This document shows, one piece after another, positions 54,418-62,435 of a DNA stretch of 64,000 bases (position 1 is the first letter of the stretch; the number at the start of each line of letters is the position of its first letter). The translations under genes were made by a program, and so were the position numbers. This stretch comes from WTJY01 sp045105475 (GTDB lineage Bacteria > Chloroflexota > Anaerolineae > Promineifilales > Promineifilaceae), in assembly GCA_045105475.1 (NCBI GenBank), contig JBGCDP010000102.1, positions 9,718 through 73,717 of the forward strand. The letters run 5' to 3'. The notes under the pieces were generated by a model. That model was not told the origin of the DNA. It was given only the letters and a program-made list of their open reading frames with translations, and did no database searches.

Positions 54418-56220
54418 ATGTTACACCAACTCAAACGACGCGCGTTGTTAGCACTATTTTCAGGGATGGGACTCATTCTTTTTACGATTTTAGGCATTCA
54501 GCTTGTGCAAGGGGCCAATGGACAGGCAGTTTTGCAAAACGCTCCGCAGTTATCAATTGGAACCGGTTTTAGCTACCAAGGCTATTTGGCAGATGCTGGA
54601 GTTCCGGTTAATGGAAGCTGTGCTTTTCAATTTGGTTTATGGGGCGACGAAGCGGCCGGATCGCAAGTCGGTATCACCCAAGCTTTTAAAGCGGTACAAG
54701 TAACCGAGGGTAACTTTGCTGTTGTCTTAAACGAAGCGGATCAGTTTGGTAACTTGGCCTTCCATGGGCAGGCTCGCTGGTTAGAGATCGCGGTAGATTG
54801 TGATGGCAGTGGCTTCACGACCTTGGCTCCACGCCAACCGGTCCTTCCAACCCCTTATGCCTTTAGTCTAAAGCCAGGCGCAACTGTTCGGGATGATTTG
54901 GCGAAAAGCATTTTGACCCTTTCAAATGCCTCATCAGACATTAACGGTGTTGGTTTGACAGTCTTTTCTGTGATGGATGGGATTCATATCAATGCGAGTA
55001 GAGCCGGTCTTGTTATTGATGAAGCTGACTTTATCGGGGTGCATATTAAGGAATCTGGTGATGATGGGGTTCAAATTGATTCGGCCGGAATTCACGGTGT
55101 ACGCATCGCATCAACCGGTGCAGATGGTGTTAATGTCGTCAATGCTGGTGGTGATGGATTTGAAGTTGGCACGACGGGTCAAGATGGGGTTCACGTACAA
55201 TCAGCTGGAGACGATGGGTTTAATGTCAACAATGCTGTGAATGACGGTGTGCTCGTCGGTACTGTTGGGCAAGATGGGGTTCACATCAATAACAGTGGTG
55301 ATGATGGGGTTGAGATCGAAAATGCCGGTGAACACGGTTTTCGTGTGGCGGAGGCAGGCTTCACAGGTGTTTCAGTTGGGACGGCTGGGACTCACGGATT
55401 CTTTGTTCAATCGGCCGACGGCGGGAGTGGGCTTTTCGTTGCATCTGCTCAATTTGACGGTGTTTATGTTCAGTCCGCAAATGACAATGGGGGCACCTTT
55501 AATGGGGAAAACGCTGGCATAGTGGCCCGAAGTGGGTCTGATGCCAATCCAGACATTATTTTAGGCGGCAATGGCAGTGGAAATGACGACGACAACGGCC
55601 GGATCGTTTCACCGCCTCAGTACCCAAATAGCGACCTCTACCTAAGCTCAAACGATGCGGTTGTGATTCAGCTTAACGTCGATGGGGCCGGGCAAAGTGA
55701 TGCTGATTTCGTTGTACAAAACAGTGCCGGTGAAAATATTTTCAACGTCGATAACGGCGGCACAACAACGGTTGAAGTGCTTCAAATTACAGGTGGCGCT
55801 GACCTCGCAGAGCTATTTGAAATTAGCGATGCGGCCGGACAAACGGCTGCACCTGGCACAGTCGTTTGTCTCGATCCAGCCTATCCAGGTCAGCTGATCG
55901 TCTGTGACTCAGCCTATGACAGCAAAGTTGCTGGCGTTGTCAGTGGCGCAGGAGAAGTTGCCCCTGGCATGATCATGGGACACGACGGAACGATTGCTGA
56001 CGGCCAATATCCGGTTGCACTCACCGGCCGAGTTTACGTCTGGGTCGATGCGACTGACCAAGCTGTGGAAGTTGGCGACATGCTGACAACGTCCAGCACG
56101 GCCGGGCATGCGATGAAAGTGACTGATCATGGTCAAGCGCAAGGCTCAATCATTGGGAAAGCGATGACTGAACTGCCTAGTGGGCAAGGGTTGGTCTTGG
56201 TTTTAGTGACGCTTCAGTAG
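54418..56220 (+). CDS. Secreted protein with tandem 10-residue repeats
   Basis: The start is ATG 54418, with AAAGGAGAA seven bases upstream; a longer frame from 54364 is not needed. A signal peptide (about 1-35) is followed by a beta-rich domain (GFSYQGYLADAGVPVNG, LPTPYAFSL) common to tail-fibre-like surface proteins. The repeat region holds twelve exact 10-residue units at residues 214-333 (consensus G-x-D-G-V-x-V-x-x-A, for example GQDGVHVQSA), flanked by weaker units on both sides. A regular beta-solenoid is likely. The C-terminus (from about 470, GGADLAELFEI to GQGLVLVLVTLQ) resembles peptidase-G2-like domains of fibre proteins. Probable adhesin or surface fibre. Confidence 0.85.
   Translation: MLHQLKRRALLALFSGMGLILFTILGIQLVQGANGQAVLQNAPQLSIGTGFSYQGYLADAGVPVNGSCAFQFGLWGDEAAGSQVGITQAFKAVQVTEGNFAVVLNEADQFGNLAFHGQARWLEIAVDCDGSGFTTLAPRQPVLPTPYAFSLKPGATVRDDLAKSILTLSNASSDINGVGLTVFSVMDGIHINASRAGLVIDEADFIGVHIKESGDDGVQIDSAGIHGVRIASTGADGVNVVNAGGDGFEVGTTGQDGVHVQSAGDDGFNVNNAVNDGVLVGTVGQDGVHINNSGDDGVEIENAGEHGFRVAEAGFTGVSVGTAGTHGFFVQSADGGSGLFVASAQFDGVYVQSANDNGGTFNGENAGIVARSGSDANPDIILGGNGSGNDDDNGRIVSPPQYPNSDLYLSSNDAVVIQLNVDGAGQSDADFVVQNSAGENIFNVDNGGTTTVEVLQITGGADLAELFEISDAAGQTAAPGTVVCLDPAYPGQLIVCDSAYDSKVAGVVSGAGEVAPGMIMGHDGTIADGQYPVALTGRVYVWVDATDQAVEVGDMLTTSSTAGHAMKVTDHGQAQGSIIGKAMTELPSGQGLVLVLVTLQ
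54937..55479 (+). repeat. 30-bp protein-coding tandem repeat array
   Basis: About seventeen in-frame 30-bp units encode decapeptides. Twelve consecutive units at 55057-55416 are in perfect register. Only one 33-bp unit breaks the phase (55417-55449). At DNA level the units have diverged, so this is an old array rather than a recent expansion. Confidence 0.85.
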
Positions 56221-56324
56221 GGATAGTTTTCAGTGGCCAGTTATCAGTAGCCAGTTTGTTTCAGCTCGATTCGAACTGACCACTGATGACTAAAAACTGA
56301 TCACTAAACATTCGGAGAAATACC
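56221..56324. repeat. Imperfect inverted repeat in intergenic DNA
   Basis: Two arms of about 32 bases (about 56226-56257 and 56274-56307) match at roughly 23 positions in opposite orientation and are rich in CAGT/ATCAGT words, giving a long potential hairpin. It lies between two secreted-protein genes. Confidence 0.5.
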
Positions 56325-57371
56325 ATGAAATTATTAAAAATCACACTTCCGCTTGTTCTAATTCTCATCGTGGCTGGACTGATGGCCCCACACGTTGCGA
56401 ATGCGCAAGATCCTGAACCAGAAGATCCGCTGCCTCTTACCGCAACCGGATTGCCCCCTGGATACACGATTGTTGAAGGGGATATTATCGCCCGGCCGGG
56501 CCAAACCCGTGCTGTTTCAAATACCAATCTCTGGCCAAACGGCATCGTCCCATTTGAATGGGATCCGGCCGTCACTGGTGTTGAACGACTCCAATTTGCG
56601 GCCGCTATGTTCGCTTGGGAAGAGGCAACCGATATTGACTTTGTGCTGCGCACCGATGAGACAGCTTACGTCACGATTATCGAAAGTGAAGTAGATAATA
56701 CGATTAGCTATTCAGAAGTAGGGTATCAAGGAGAACAACAGTTCATCATTGTCGGTATTGAACACTGGGACAATACATACACGCTGGTTCATGAATTGGG
56801 GCATACGTTGGGCCTCCGCCATGAACATACGCGTATTGATCGGGAAGACTTTATAACGGTGAATGAAGGTAATATCGACCCTGATTTTCTTGACCTGGCT
56901 TTTGGTGTTAACCGTGCTGCACTTGTGTACCCAAAGAGCGATTACGAGTCATTTGGATTAGCCGGGCCGGAAATTTACGACTTTCAATCTGTGATGCACT
57001 ATGGAGACAATAATTTTTGTATCCGAAACGCTTCTAATGATTGCATTGGTGACACGATCAGTGTGAACGCCCCTTGGACGGCTGACTGGCAAGATGCGAT
57101 CGGGCAGAGAAATCGGTTAAGCGATCTTGATATTTTGTCGATTTCGTTTTTGTATCAACGGTCTAACTGGTTTTTTGTTGACTCGACTCATTCCGGAACT
57201 GAATCTGGAACCTTTATCGAACCTTATGATACGTTTCAAGAAGGGGTTGATGGCACTTCAAATGGCGGCCGATTACACATTCAGCCAGGGAACTATGCGG
57301 CTGTTGGCACCTATTCTGACCCGATGACGCTAGATGCTCCACTAGGGCATGTCACTTTGGGAGGTGATTAA
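56325..57371 (+). CDS. Secreted astacin-type (M12A) zinc metalloprotease
   Basis: A signal peptide (about 1-28) and a short propeptide-like stretch precede the protease domain. The extended zinc motif HELGHTLGLRHEHTRIDR has ligands His156, His160 and His166 and catalytic Glu157. The Met-turn SVMHYG lies near residue 221, as expected for astacins. About 65 residues after the protease (from SNWFFVDSTHSGTESG) resemble the start of a right-handed beta-helix (EPYDTFQEGVD). It should cleave proteins outside the cell. The next gene starts 2 bases after its stop. Nearby surface proteins are possible substrates, which is inference. Confidence 0.9.
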   Translation: MKLLKITLPLVLILIVAGLMAPHVANAQDPEPEDPLPLTATGLPPGYTIVEGDIIARPGQTRAVSNTNLWPNGIVPFEWDPAVTGVERLQFAAAMFAWEEATDIDFVLRTDETAYVTIIESEVDNTISYSEVGYQGEQQFIIVGIEHWDNTYTLVHELGHTLGLRHEHTRIDREDFITVNEGNIDPDFLDLAFGVNRAALVYPKSDYESFGLAGPEIYDFQSVMHYGDNNFCIRNASNDCIGDTISVNAPWTADWQDAIGQRNRLSDLDILSISFLYQRSNWFFVDSTHSGTESGTFIEPYDTFQEGVDGTSNGGRLHIQPGNYAAVGTYSDPMTLDAPLGHVTLGGD

Positions 57372-57373
57372 TC

Positions 57374-57739
57374 ATGCGCAATGCATTAACAAATAACCCT
57401 CGTAGAGCTGTGTTTTTCATCAGCTTGTCGATTCTAATTCTCCTAAGCTTTCTCTCGCTCTCAAATATGACCGCTTTTTCAGGCGAACATCGCTATCAGG
57501 TTCAGCGTTCATCTCTCCATAGTTACGGCAGTAGTTTGGCTTGTGATGAAGAGAAAAATGTAGGCTACGCTTTAAACTCTACAACGGGTCAAGCCGAAGC
57601 GGGCAATCGATTGGGTACAAAGGTGGTTTCACTTGATGGAGGGTTTGGTAAAAACCTGAGCACCCATGAAGGTGAGAATTGCCCGGCCGATACGAGTGGC
57701 TCAACCACAACGATATTTCTGCCAATTATTGTGAAGTAG
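57374..57739 (+). CDS. Small secreted protein, unknown function
   Basis: The 121-residue product has an N-terminal hydrophobic segment (AVFFISLSILILLSFLSL) acting as signal or anchor, a polar middle with two Cys (SLACDEEKN, GENCPAD) that could form a disulfide, and the C-terminus TTIFLPIIVK. That ending resembles the SIYLPFIGR end of the PD40 protein and similar ends I associate with Chloroflexota secreted proteins. It is tightly linked to the astacin gene (2 bases) and ends before a strong terminator. Confidence 0.75.
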   Translation: MRNALTNNPRRAVFFISLSILILLSFLSLSNMTAFSGEHRYQVQRSSLHSYGSSLACDEEKNVGYALNSTTGQAEAGNRLGTKVVSLDGGFGKNLSTHEGENCPADTSGSTTTIFLPIIVK

Positions 57740-57755
57740 GTTGTAGGTTCATTTA

Positions 57756-57790
57756 GACCCTTGGGGGTTCAGAAACCCCAAGGGTCTTTT
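57756..57790. terminator. Strong intrinsic terminator
   Basis: A 13-bp stem with one bulged G (57756 to 57786) and short loop is followed by TTTT. It closes the astacin unit and may also serve the converging paa operon. Confidence 0.88.
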
Positions 57791-57803
57791 CAGTTATTTA
57801 TTT

Positions 57804-58316
57804 TTATAGCGGTTTGAATTGCTCAAAAGGCTCTAAACAATCGTTGCAGGTCCAGATTGCACGGCACAAAGTTGAGCCGAAACTGTTTTGTAAACTCGTG
57901 TTTTTTGAATCACACCGAGGACAGATGACCGGATCAAAGAAAGTCAGCATGACATTTCCCCCATGCTGATGGGGAGGAGCCAGCCCAAACGCTTTTAGCT
58001 TTTGACGCCCCTCATCGCTGATCCAATCGCTTGACCATGGTGGATTCATTTGCCTGTTCACAGTGACAGTTTCAATTCCCATTGCGTGTAGTTTCTCTTG
58101 AATAAGCTCTTCCATTTCAAGTAAAGCGGGGCAGCCGGAAAATGTAGGTGTCATCGTGACGGTTGCTTCGTTTTTCCCAAGCGATATTTCACGAATAATA
58201 CCCATCTCAACCAATGAAATAACTGGAATTTCAGGGTCCATAATCTCATGCATGGCAGACCAAACAAGTTGGTGATTGAGCGGGTTTGTGGATTGCTTGT
58301 CGTTAGCGTTAACCAT
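57804..58316 (-). CDS. paaD: Phenylacetyl-CoA epoxidase maturation subunit PaaD
   Basis: PaaD is needed for the ring-1,2-epoxidase, probably for its metal-cluster assembly. It combines a DUF59/SufT-like domain (MHEIMDPEIPVISLVEMGII, then MTPTFSGCPALLEM) with a C-terminal zinc-ribbon-type segment (VICPRCDSKNT and TCNDCLEPFEQFKP). The product is about 170 residues from the chosen ATG; a longer frame starting with TTG at 58370 overlaps paaC and is less likely. Last gene of the operon. Confidence 0.9.
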   Translation of the reverse strand: MVNANDKQSTNPLNHQLVWSAMHEIMDPEIPVISLVEMGIIREISLGKNEATVTMTPTFSGCPALLEMEELIQEKLHAMGIETVTVNRQMNPPWSSDWISDEGRQKLKAFGLAPPHQHGGNVMLTFFDPVICPRCDSKNTSLQNSFGSTLCRAIWTCNDCLEPFEQFKPL

Positions 58317-58347
58317 TTTTATGCTCCGTAGATGATGGGCTACGGGA

Positions 58348-59127
58348 TTACCATTCTGCGTCGGGGTCAAAGCGAGCGACTTGCTGCATGTCGGCTAGCA
58401 AGCTGGTTAAATTCGGGGTGTGGACACTGCGTTTGGCCATCATCATCGTCGAATTCATGGGGACGCTTAAGTTTGAATTCTTTAAGTGGGGGAGAACGAT
58501 CTCTTGCCACTTCGGTTGCAGGGTGCTGACATCTGGAAATATATTTGCGTTGATCAAAACGCCATCACTAGACATTTTGGCAAAAAGCTGCATGATGAAC
58601 GGCCACATTGAGTCGAGGGCGACCTGCATCCGGCCGTTAGATTCGGCCGTGCCTAATCCCAATCTTTCAACCCAGACATGGCTGTGGCGCAGATGGTACA
58701 TTTCTTCGCCTCGAAACTTGGCGACGACATCGGCCAGTGGTTGAAAGCTTGAAGTGAGGAGTGCTTCGTAAAGCACATGTTCATAGGCATCAAATAGATA
58801 TTGGCGCAGCATCGTAAATGCCCAATCTCCTTTAACCAGCTCAACCAGCTGAACGTTGCGAAAGTCGGCCGCATCACGGAAAAAAGCCATCTGATCAGGA
58901 CTTTTCCCCGTTAAGGGTTCAAGGATTTGATAGATTGTTGTGGCATGGCCCAACTCATCTTGAGCCAGATTAGCCAGGGCAATGTCTTCTTCAAGGATCG
59001 GAGCATGGCCGGTCCATTCAGCATTGCGGTGAGACAAGATTAACTCATCATCAGCCATTGCAGTGAGTCGTGCGATTAGGCTGTCAATTGTGGTCTGATC
59101 ACTGATTCCTGAAATGCTACTACTCAC
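58348..59127 (-). CDS. paaC: Phenylacetyl-CoA epoxidase structural subunit PaaC
   Basis: PaaC pairs with PaaA in the multicomponent oxygenase that epoxidises the ring of phenylacetyl-CoA. The 259-residue protein has the ferritin-like four-helix fold, with LAQDELGHATTIYQ and RGEEMYHLRHSHVWVERLG in the conserved positions. In characterised complexes PaaC is structural rather than catalytic. The start is GTG at 59127, overlapping the end of paaB by 8 bases, a sign of translational coupling. Confidence 0.93.
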   Translation of the reverse strand: MSSSISGISDQTTIDSLIARLTAMADDELILSHRNAEWTGHAPILEEDIALANLAQDELGHATTIYQILEPLTGKSPDQMAFFRDAADFRNVQLVELVKGDWAFTMLRQYLFDAYEHVLYEALLTSSFQPLADVVAKFRGEEMYHLRHSHVWVERLGLGTAESNGRMQVALDSMWPFIMQLFAKMSSDGVLINANIFPDVSTLQPKWQEIVLPHLKNSNLSVPMNSTMMMAKRSVHTPNLTSLLADMQQVARFDPDAEW

Positions 59128-59662
59128 CGGTCACCGATCCTTTGCGCCCTTCGCGTAATTTGCTCACAAATCCATACTGAGACTGCTGTTTGTAGGTTTT
59201 TGTTTTGGCCGGATCAAACCAAGCCTCAGCCATATCTGAGGCGGTCGATGTGATGGCTGACATCGGGATAACCCACCAAGCTAACCCTGGCTTGTCGCTA
59301 AATTGATCGATGGCTTGTTGCAAAGCTAGCTGTGGTGTTCCGGCCGAAACTTCGCCCACGTAATCCATAAATGTAATTGAACGACGATGGGACGCTTTGC
59401 GGAAAATCGCAAACGGCTGGCTAGATTCCGGTGCAATTCGCTCAGCGTAGAGCGGTTCATTCGCCAACTCTTCGGCCGTTTTCGCATAAATTGCGGCGGC
59501 AGGTGTAACCCATAAGCTCACAGCGGCCGGGCGGCGCACAAATACATTTTTAGCGTTTAGCAGCGCATGTTCTGGATCAACCGCATGCACCGAACCAACC
59601 GCCTGATACGGTTTTTTCTCGGTATCTTTTTTGAATACTTCCCAGCGGGGCCATTGTGACAT
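59120..59662 (-). CDS. paaB: Phenylacetyl-CoA epoxidase subunit PaaB, duplicated form
   Basis: PaaB is a small bridging subunit of the epoxidase, usually near 95 residues. Here the product has 180 residues and reads as two PaaB-like units in tandem. The first (about 1-75) begins WPRWEVFKKDTEKKPYQAVG and includes FVRRPAAVSLWVTPA. The second (about 85-165) has FAIFRKASHRRSITFMDYVG and LAWWVIPMSAI. The parallel order of the two units suggests an internal duplication and fusion. It sits between paaA and paaC, 60 bases after paaA. Confidence 0.88.
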   Translation of the reverse strand: MSQWPRWEVFKKDTEKKPYQAVGSVHAVDPEHALLNAKNVFVRRPAAVSLWVTPAAAIYAKTAEELANEPLYAERIAPESSQPFAIFRKASHRRSITFMDYVGEVSAGTPQLALQQAIDQFSDKPGLAWWVIPMSAITSTASDMAEAWFDPAKTKTYKQQSQYGFVSKLREGRKGSVTGE

Positions 59663-59722
59663 TTTGGGTGATTAGGGGGTAGTAACTAGGAAGTAGCGGT
59701 TTGCTGCTTACTTGTTACTAGA

Positions 59723-60664
59723 TTAAACAGCGAAAGCTTTTTCGCCGTATTTTTTCTCAGAATAAGCTGTGAGCGCATCGCGGACCCAAGCACCATCTTT
59801 GTGTGCTTTTTGGCGTGCGCCTAAACGCTCAACATTGCAAGGGCCATTTCCTTTAACAACCTGCCAAAACTCATTCCAATCGATGGGGCCATGGTGCCAC
59901 ACACCCTCTTCATCTTGGTGAAGATCTGGGTCAGGAATGGTCAACCCACCAGCCAATAGTTCGGGGATCGTTTCGGCCATGTATTCTTGGCGAACCTCGT
60001 CGTTGGTTTTGGTTTTGACACCCCACTTCATCAGCTGATCAGTGTTGGTTGATTCAGCATCGTGTGGACCCAACATCATGAGAGACGGCCACCAATAGCG
60101 GTTGAGTGCGTCTTGCACCATTTCACGCTGCTTGGGCGTTCCGGCCGCATATTTCAGCACCATCTCTTTACCTTGCTTGTGATGAAACGTCTCTTCGGCG
60201 CAAATGCGCACCATCGCACGCGAGTAGGGGCCGTATGAACATTGAGCAAGCATCGTTTGGTTTTTGATTGCAGCCCCATCTACGAGCCAGCCGATCATAC
60301 CGACGTCTGCCCAAGAGTTGCTAGGATAGTTAAAGATGCTCGAATATTTGGCACGCCCTTCAAGAAAAGCATCGAGCATTTCCTCGCGCGTGGCTCCCAA
60401 TGTTTCGGCCGCATGGTACAGATATTGGCCATGCCCAGCCTCATCTTGCACTTTGGCAATGAGGATCATCTTGCGCCGCAAGCTCGGTGCGTGCGGAATC
60501 CATTTGCCTTCAGGCAGCATCCCAATCACTTCACTATTGGCATGTTGCGAGATCATCCGGATCAATTGCTTGCGATACTTTTCCGGCATCCAATCACCTG
60601 GCTCAATCTTTTCACCATTGGCGATCCGGCTTTCAAACTCTGCTGTTTTTTGTTCTTCGTTCAT
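59723..60664 (-). CDS. paaA: Phenylacetyl-CoA epoxidase catalytic subunit PaaA
   Basis: PaaA carries the di-iron centre that inserts oxygen into the ring of phenylacetyl-CoA. The 313-residue protein has the two metal-ligand helices, KVQDEAGHGQYLYHAAE and CAEETFHHKQGKE, and the conserved GNGPCNVERLGARQKAHKDG near the end. It follows the thiolase gene after a 132-base gap. The reductase subunit PaaE is not encoded in this window, so electrons must come from a protein encoded elsewhere. Confidence 0.95.
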   Translation of the reverse strand: MNEEQKTAEFESRIANGEKIEPGDWMPEKYRKQLIRMISQHANSEVIGMLPEGKWIPHAPSLRRKMILIAKVQDEAGHGQYLYHAAETLGATREEMLDAFLEGRAKYSSIFNYPSNSWADVGMIGWLVDGAAIKNQTMLAQCSYGPYSRAMVRICAEETFHHKQGKEMVLKYAAGTPKQREMVQDALNRYWWPSLMMLGPHDAESTNTDQLMKWGVKTKTNDEVRQEYMAETIPELLAGGLTIPDPDLHQDEEGVWHHGPIDWNEFWQVVKGNGPCNVERLGARQKAHKDGAWVRDALTAYSEKKYGEKAFAV

Positions 60665-60796
60665 AAATAGCCTGTCAGTATTTCAGCTAATCAGCCTGTC
60701 AGCTTTTTTTGCCATCCCGTTCGATAATTCAATTATCATAAGCAGATCATGCTGAAATGCTGATAAATGAGCGAAGCGAATGTGCTGATCAGCTGA
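60665..60796. repeat. Intergenic inverted-repeat sequence between paaA and the thiolase gene
   Basis: CAGCTAATCAGC near the left end matches CAGCTGATCAGC (in reverse) near the right end, and related AATCAG/CTGAT words fill the rest. The layout resembles the repeat at 56221-56324, though the words differ. Confidence 0.4.
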
Positions 60797-62071
60797 CTAG
60801 CTAATACGCTCTATTATCGTAGCTTCGCCTTGCCCAACACCGACGCACAAAGTCGCCAAACCATATTTCATCGATTGCCCTTCGTCGTCGGCGCGTCTGT
60901 GCATTTCATGGATAAGCGTGGTCAAGATGCGTGCGCCAGAACAGCCTAGTGGATGGCCTAAGGCAATGGCACCACCGTTCACATTGGTGATCTCTTGGCT
61001 TAACCCTAAGCCGTTTAGCACAGCTAAAGATTGGGCCGCGAACGCTTCATTGAGTTCTGCGAGATCAATATCTTCAATGCTGATTCCAGCCCGTTTCAAC
61101 ACTTTTTCAGTTGCGCTGATCGGGCCAATTCCCATAACACGCGGATCAACCCCGGCCGCGGCCGAGCAAATCCAGCGGGCTAGTGGTTTGATACCCAGCT
61201 CTTTCGCTTTTTCGGCCGACATGAGCACCAAGGCGCATGAGCCATCATTTAAACCTGATGCATTTCCTGCAGTAACGCTACCACCATCCCGAAAGACCGC
61301 ACGTAACTTGCCTAACTTTTCTAAAGAAGTGTCAAGCACATATCCATCGTCCGTTTTTTTATAGCGAGGATGTTCATCTGTATTAACGACGACCGGGTCA
61401 CCGCGCCGTTGTGGAATGGTGACCGGAACAATCTGGCTATCGAAGTAGCCGTTGTTCATCGCGTGAATCGCTTTTTTCTGGCTGTTGAGCGCAAACTCAT
61501 CTTGGGCTTCACGGGTTATGGTGACCCCACCGTATTCGCCGTCACAGCTGCGTTCAACGACGTTTTCGGCCGTTTCTCCCATCCCTTCGAGTGGGAAAAG
61601 CTTTTTCATCGCTGGATTCGGATACCGCCAGCCTAAAGTCGTATCCCATCCGGTGATATTGCCTGAGGGTCCAAACCCAACCGGGTTTTTTGGAACTGAG
61701 TAAGGGGCACGGGTCATGCTTTCGACACCACCGGCAACAAAGACGTCTCCTTCGCCACATTTAATGGCTCGGGCGGCCTGGTTGACCGCTTGCAAACCAC
61801 TTGCGCATAGTCGATTGAAAGTAACGGCTCCAATCGTTTGGGGCAATCCGGCTAAAAGTGTTGCCATTCGGGCCACATTGCGGTTGTCTTCACCCGCTTG
61901 ATTGGCACAGCCTAGATAGACTTCTTCTATTATGTTTGGATCAATTCCGGCTTGTTCGACGGCCGCTTTGATGCTGACGGCTGCGAGGTCGTCTGGCCGA
62001 ACTTGGGACAAGGCTCCACGAATCCGGCCGATGGGGGTGCGCACTGCGCTTACGATGACTACTTCTTGCAT
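60797..62071 (-). CDS. paaJ: Thiolase, probable 3-oxoadipyl-CoA thiolase
   Basis: The 424-residue protein is a classic thiolase: VVIVSAVRTPIGR start, acyl-accepting Cys89 in FNRLCASGLQAV, GGVESMTRAPYSV, the His in GHPLGCSGARI and the second catalytic Cys in CVGVGQGEA. The GCANQAGEDNRNVARMA stretch is typical of 3-oxoadipyl-CoA thiolases (PaaJ/PcaF), which complete phenylacetate or beta-ketoadipate breakdown to succinyl-CoA and acetyl-CoA. The operon context supports this. A general acetyl-CoA acetyltransferase is the alternative. First gene of the operon. Confidence 0.88.
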   Translation of the reverse strand: MQEVVIVSAVRTPIGRIRGALSQVRPDDLAAVSIKAAVEQAGIDPNIIEEVYLGCANQAGEDNRNVARMATLLAGLPQTIGAVTFNRLCASGLQAVNQAARAIKCGEGDVFVAGGVESMTRAPYSVPKNPVGFGPSGNITGWDTTLGWRYPNPAMKKLFPLEGMGETAENVVERSCDGEYGGVTITREAQDEFALNSQKKAIHAMNNGYFDSQIVPVTIPQRRGDPVVVNTDEHPRYKKTDDGYVLDTSLEKLGKLRAVFRDGGSVTAGNASGLNDGSCALVLMSAEKAKELGIKPLARWICSAAAGVDPRVMGIGPISATEKVLKRAGISIEDIDLAELNEAFAAQSLAVLNGLGLSQEITNVNGGAIALGHPLGCSGARILTTLIHEMHRRADDEGQSMKYGLATLCVGVGQGEATIIERIS

Positions 62072-62109
62072 GGGGTTAAGTTCCTTTTTGTGAAACGTAA
62101 TGTATTTTT

Positions 62110-62124
62110 CGCACGGTCGTTCTG
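62110..62124 (-). promoter_or_regulatory. TetR/PaaR-like operator at the paa operon start site
   Basis: On the minus strand CAGAACGACCGTGCG contains opposed half-sites (GAACG and CGTGC, four of five bases in dyad). It is close to the pseudopalindrome CNAACGNNCGTTNG that I recall for Thermus PaaR. It overlaps the expected +1 of the promoter, the right place for a repressor. No paaR gene is in the window. Confidence 0.45.
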
Positions 62125-62131
62125 AAAATGC

Positions 62132-62159
62132 ATTATAACGTTGGTAGCTTAAAAGTCAA
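62132..62159 (-). promoter_or_regulatory. Promoter of the paa operon
   Basis: On the minus strand TTGACT (62159-62154), a 16-bp spacer and TATAAT (62137-62132). One of the best sigma-70 promoter matches in the window; expected start near 62125, about 54 bases before the thiolase ATG. Confidence 0.7.
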
Positions 62160-62435
62160 TTTGTAAATAATAGCTTTCTTGCGCCTAATTTCTTAGAGAA
62201 TTGACTGGAAACCTAAATAAGGAATTTAGCCTATTTTTGAGTTTAATCAATTTTGATTAACAGTAAAAAGTTGATTGTTGCTACTTTGAATTGCACAGAA
62301 TTCAAATCGAGCCAGAACATATGAATTTTATCAAAAGCAGCTTAGTCGATAAGTAGAAACGTCAGAAAAAAGGACAGAATCTCGTCAGAGCTTTTGGAAT
62401 GTAAAAGGAAAATTCAAACATTCTTGGAGAAATTG

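Larger units (their letters stand above)
62072..62435. other. Divergent intergenic region between paa operon and monooxygenase gene
   Basis: Besides the paa promoter and operator-like site it contains a perfect 8-bp inverted repeat TTAATCAA-TT-TTGATTAA (62243-62260), a possible operator midway between the two divergent genes. No open reading frame of interest is visible. Confidence 0.45.
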
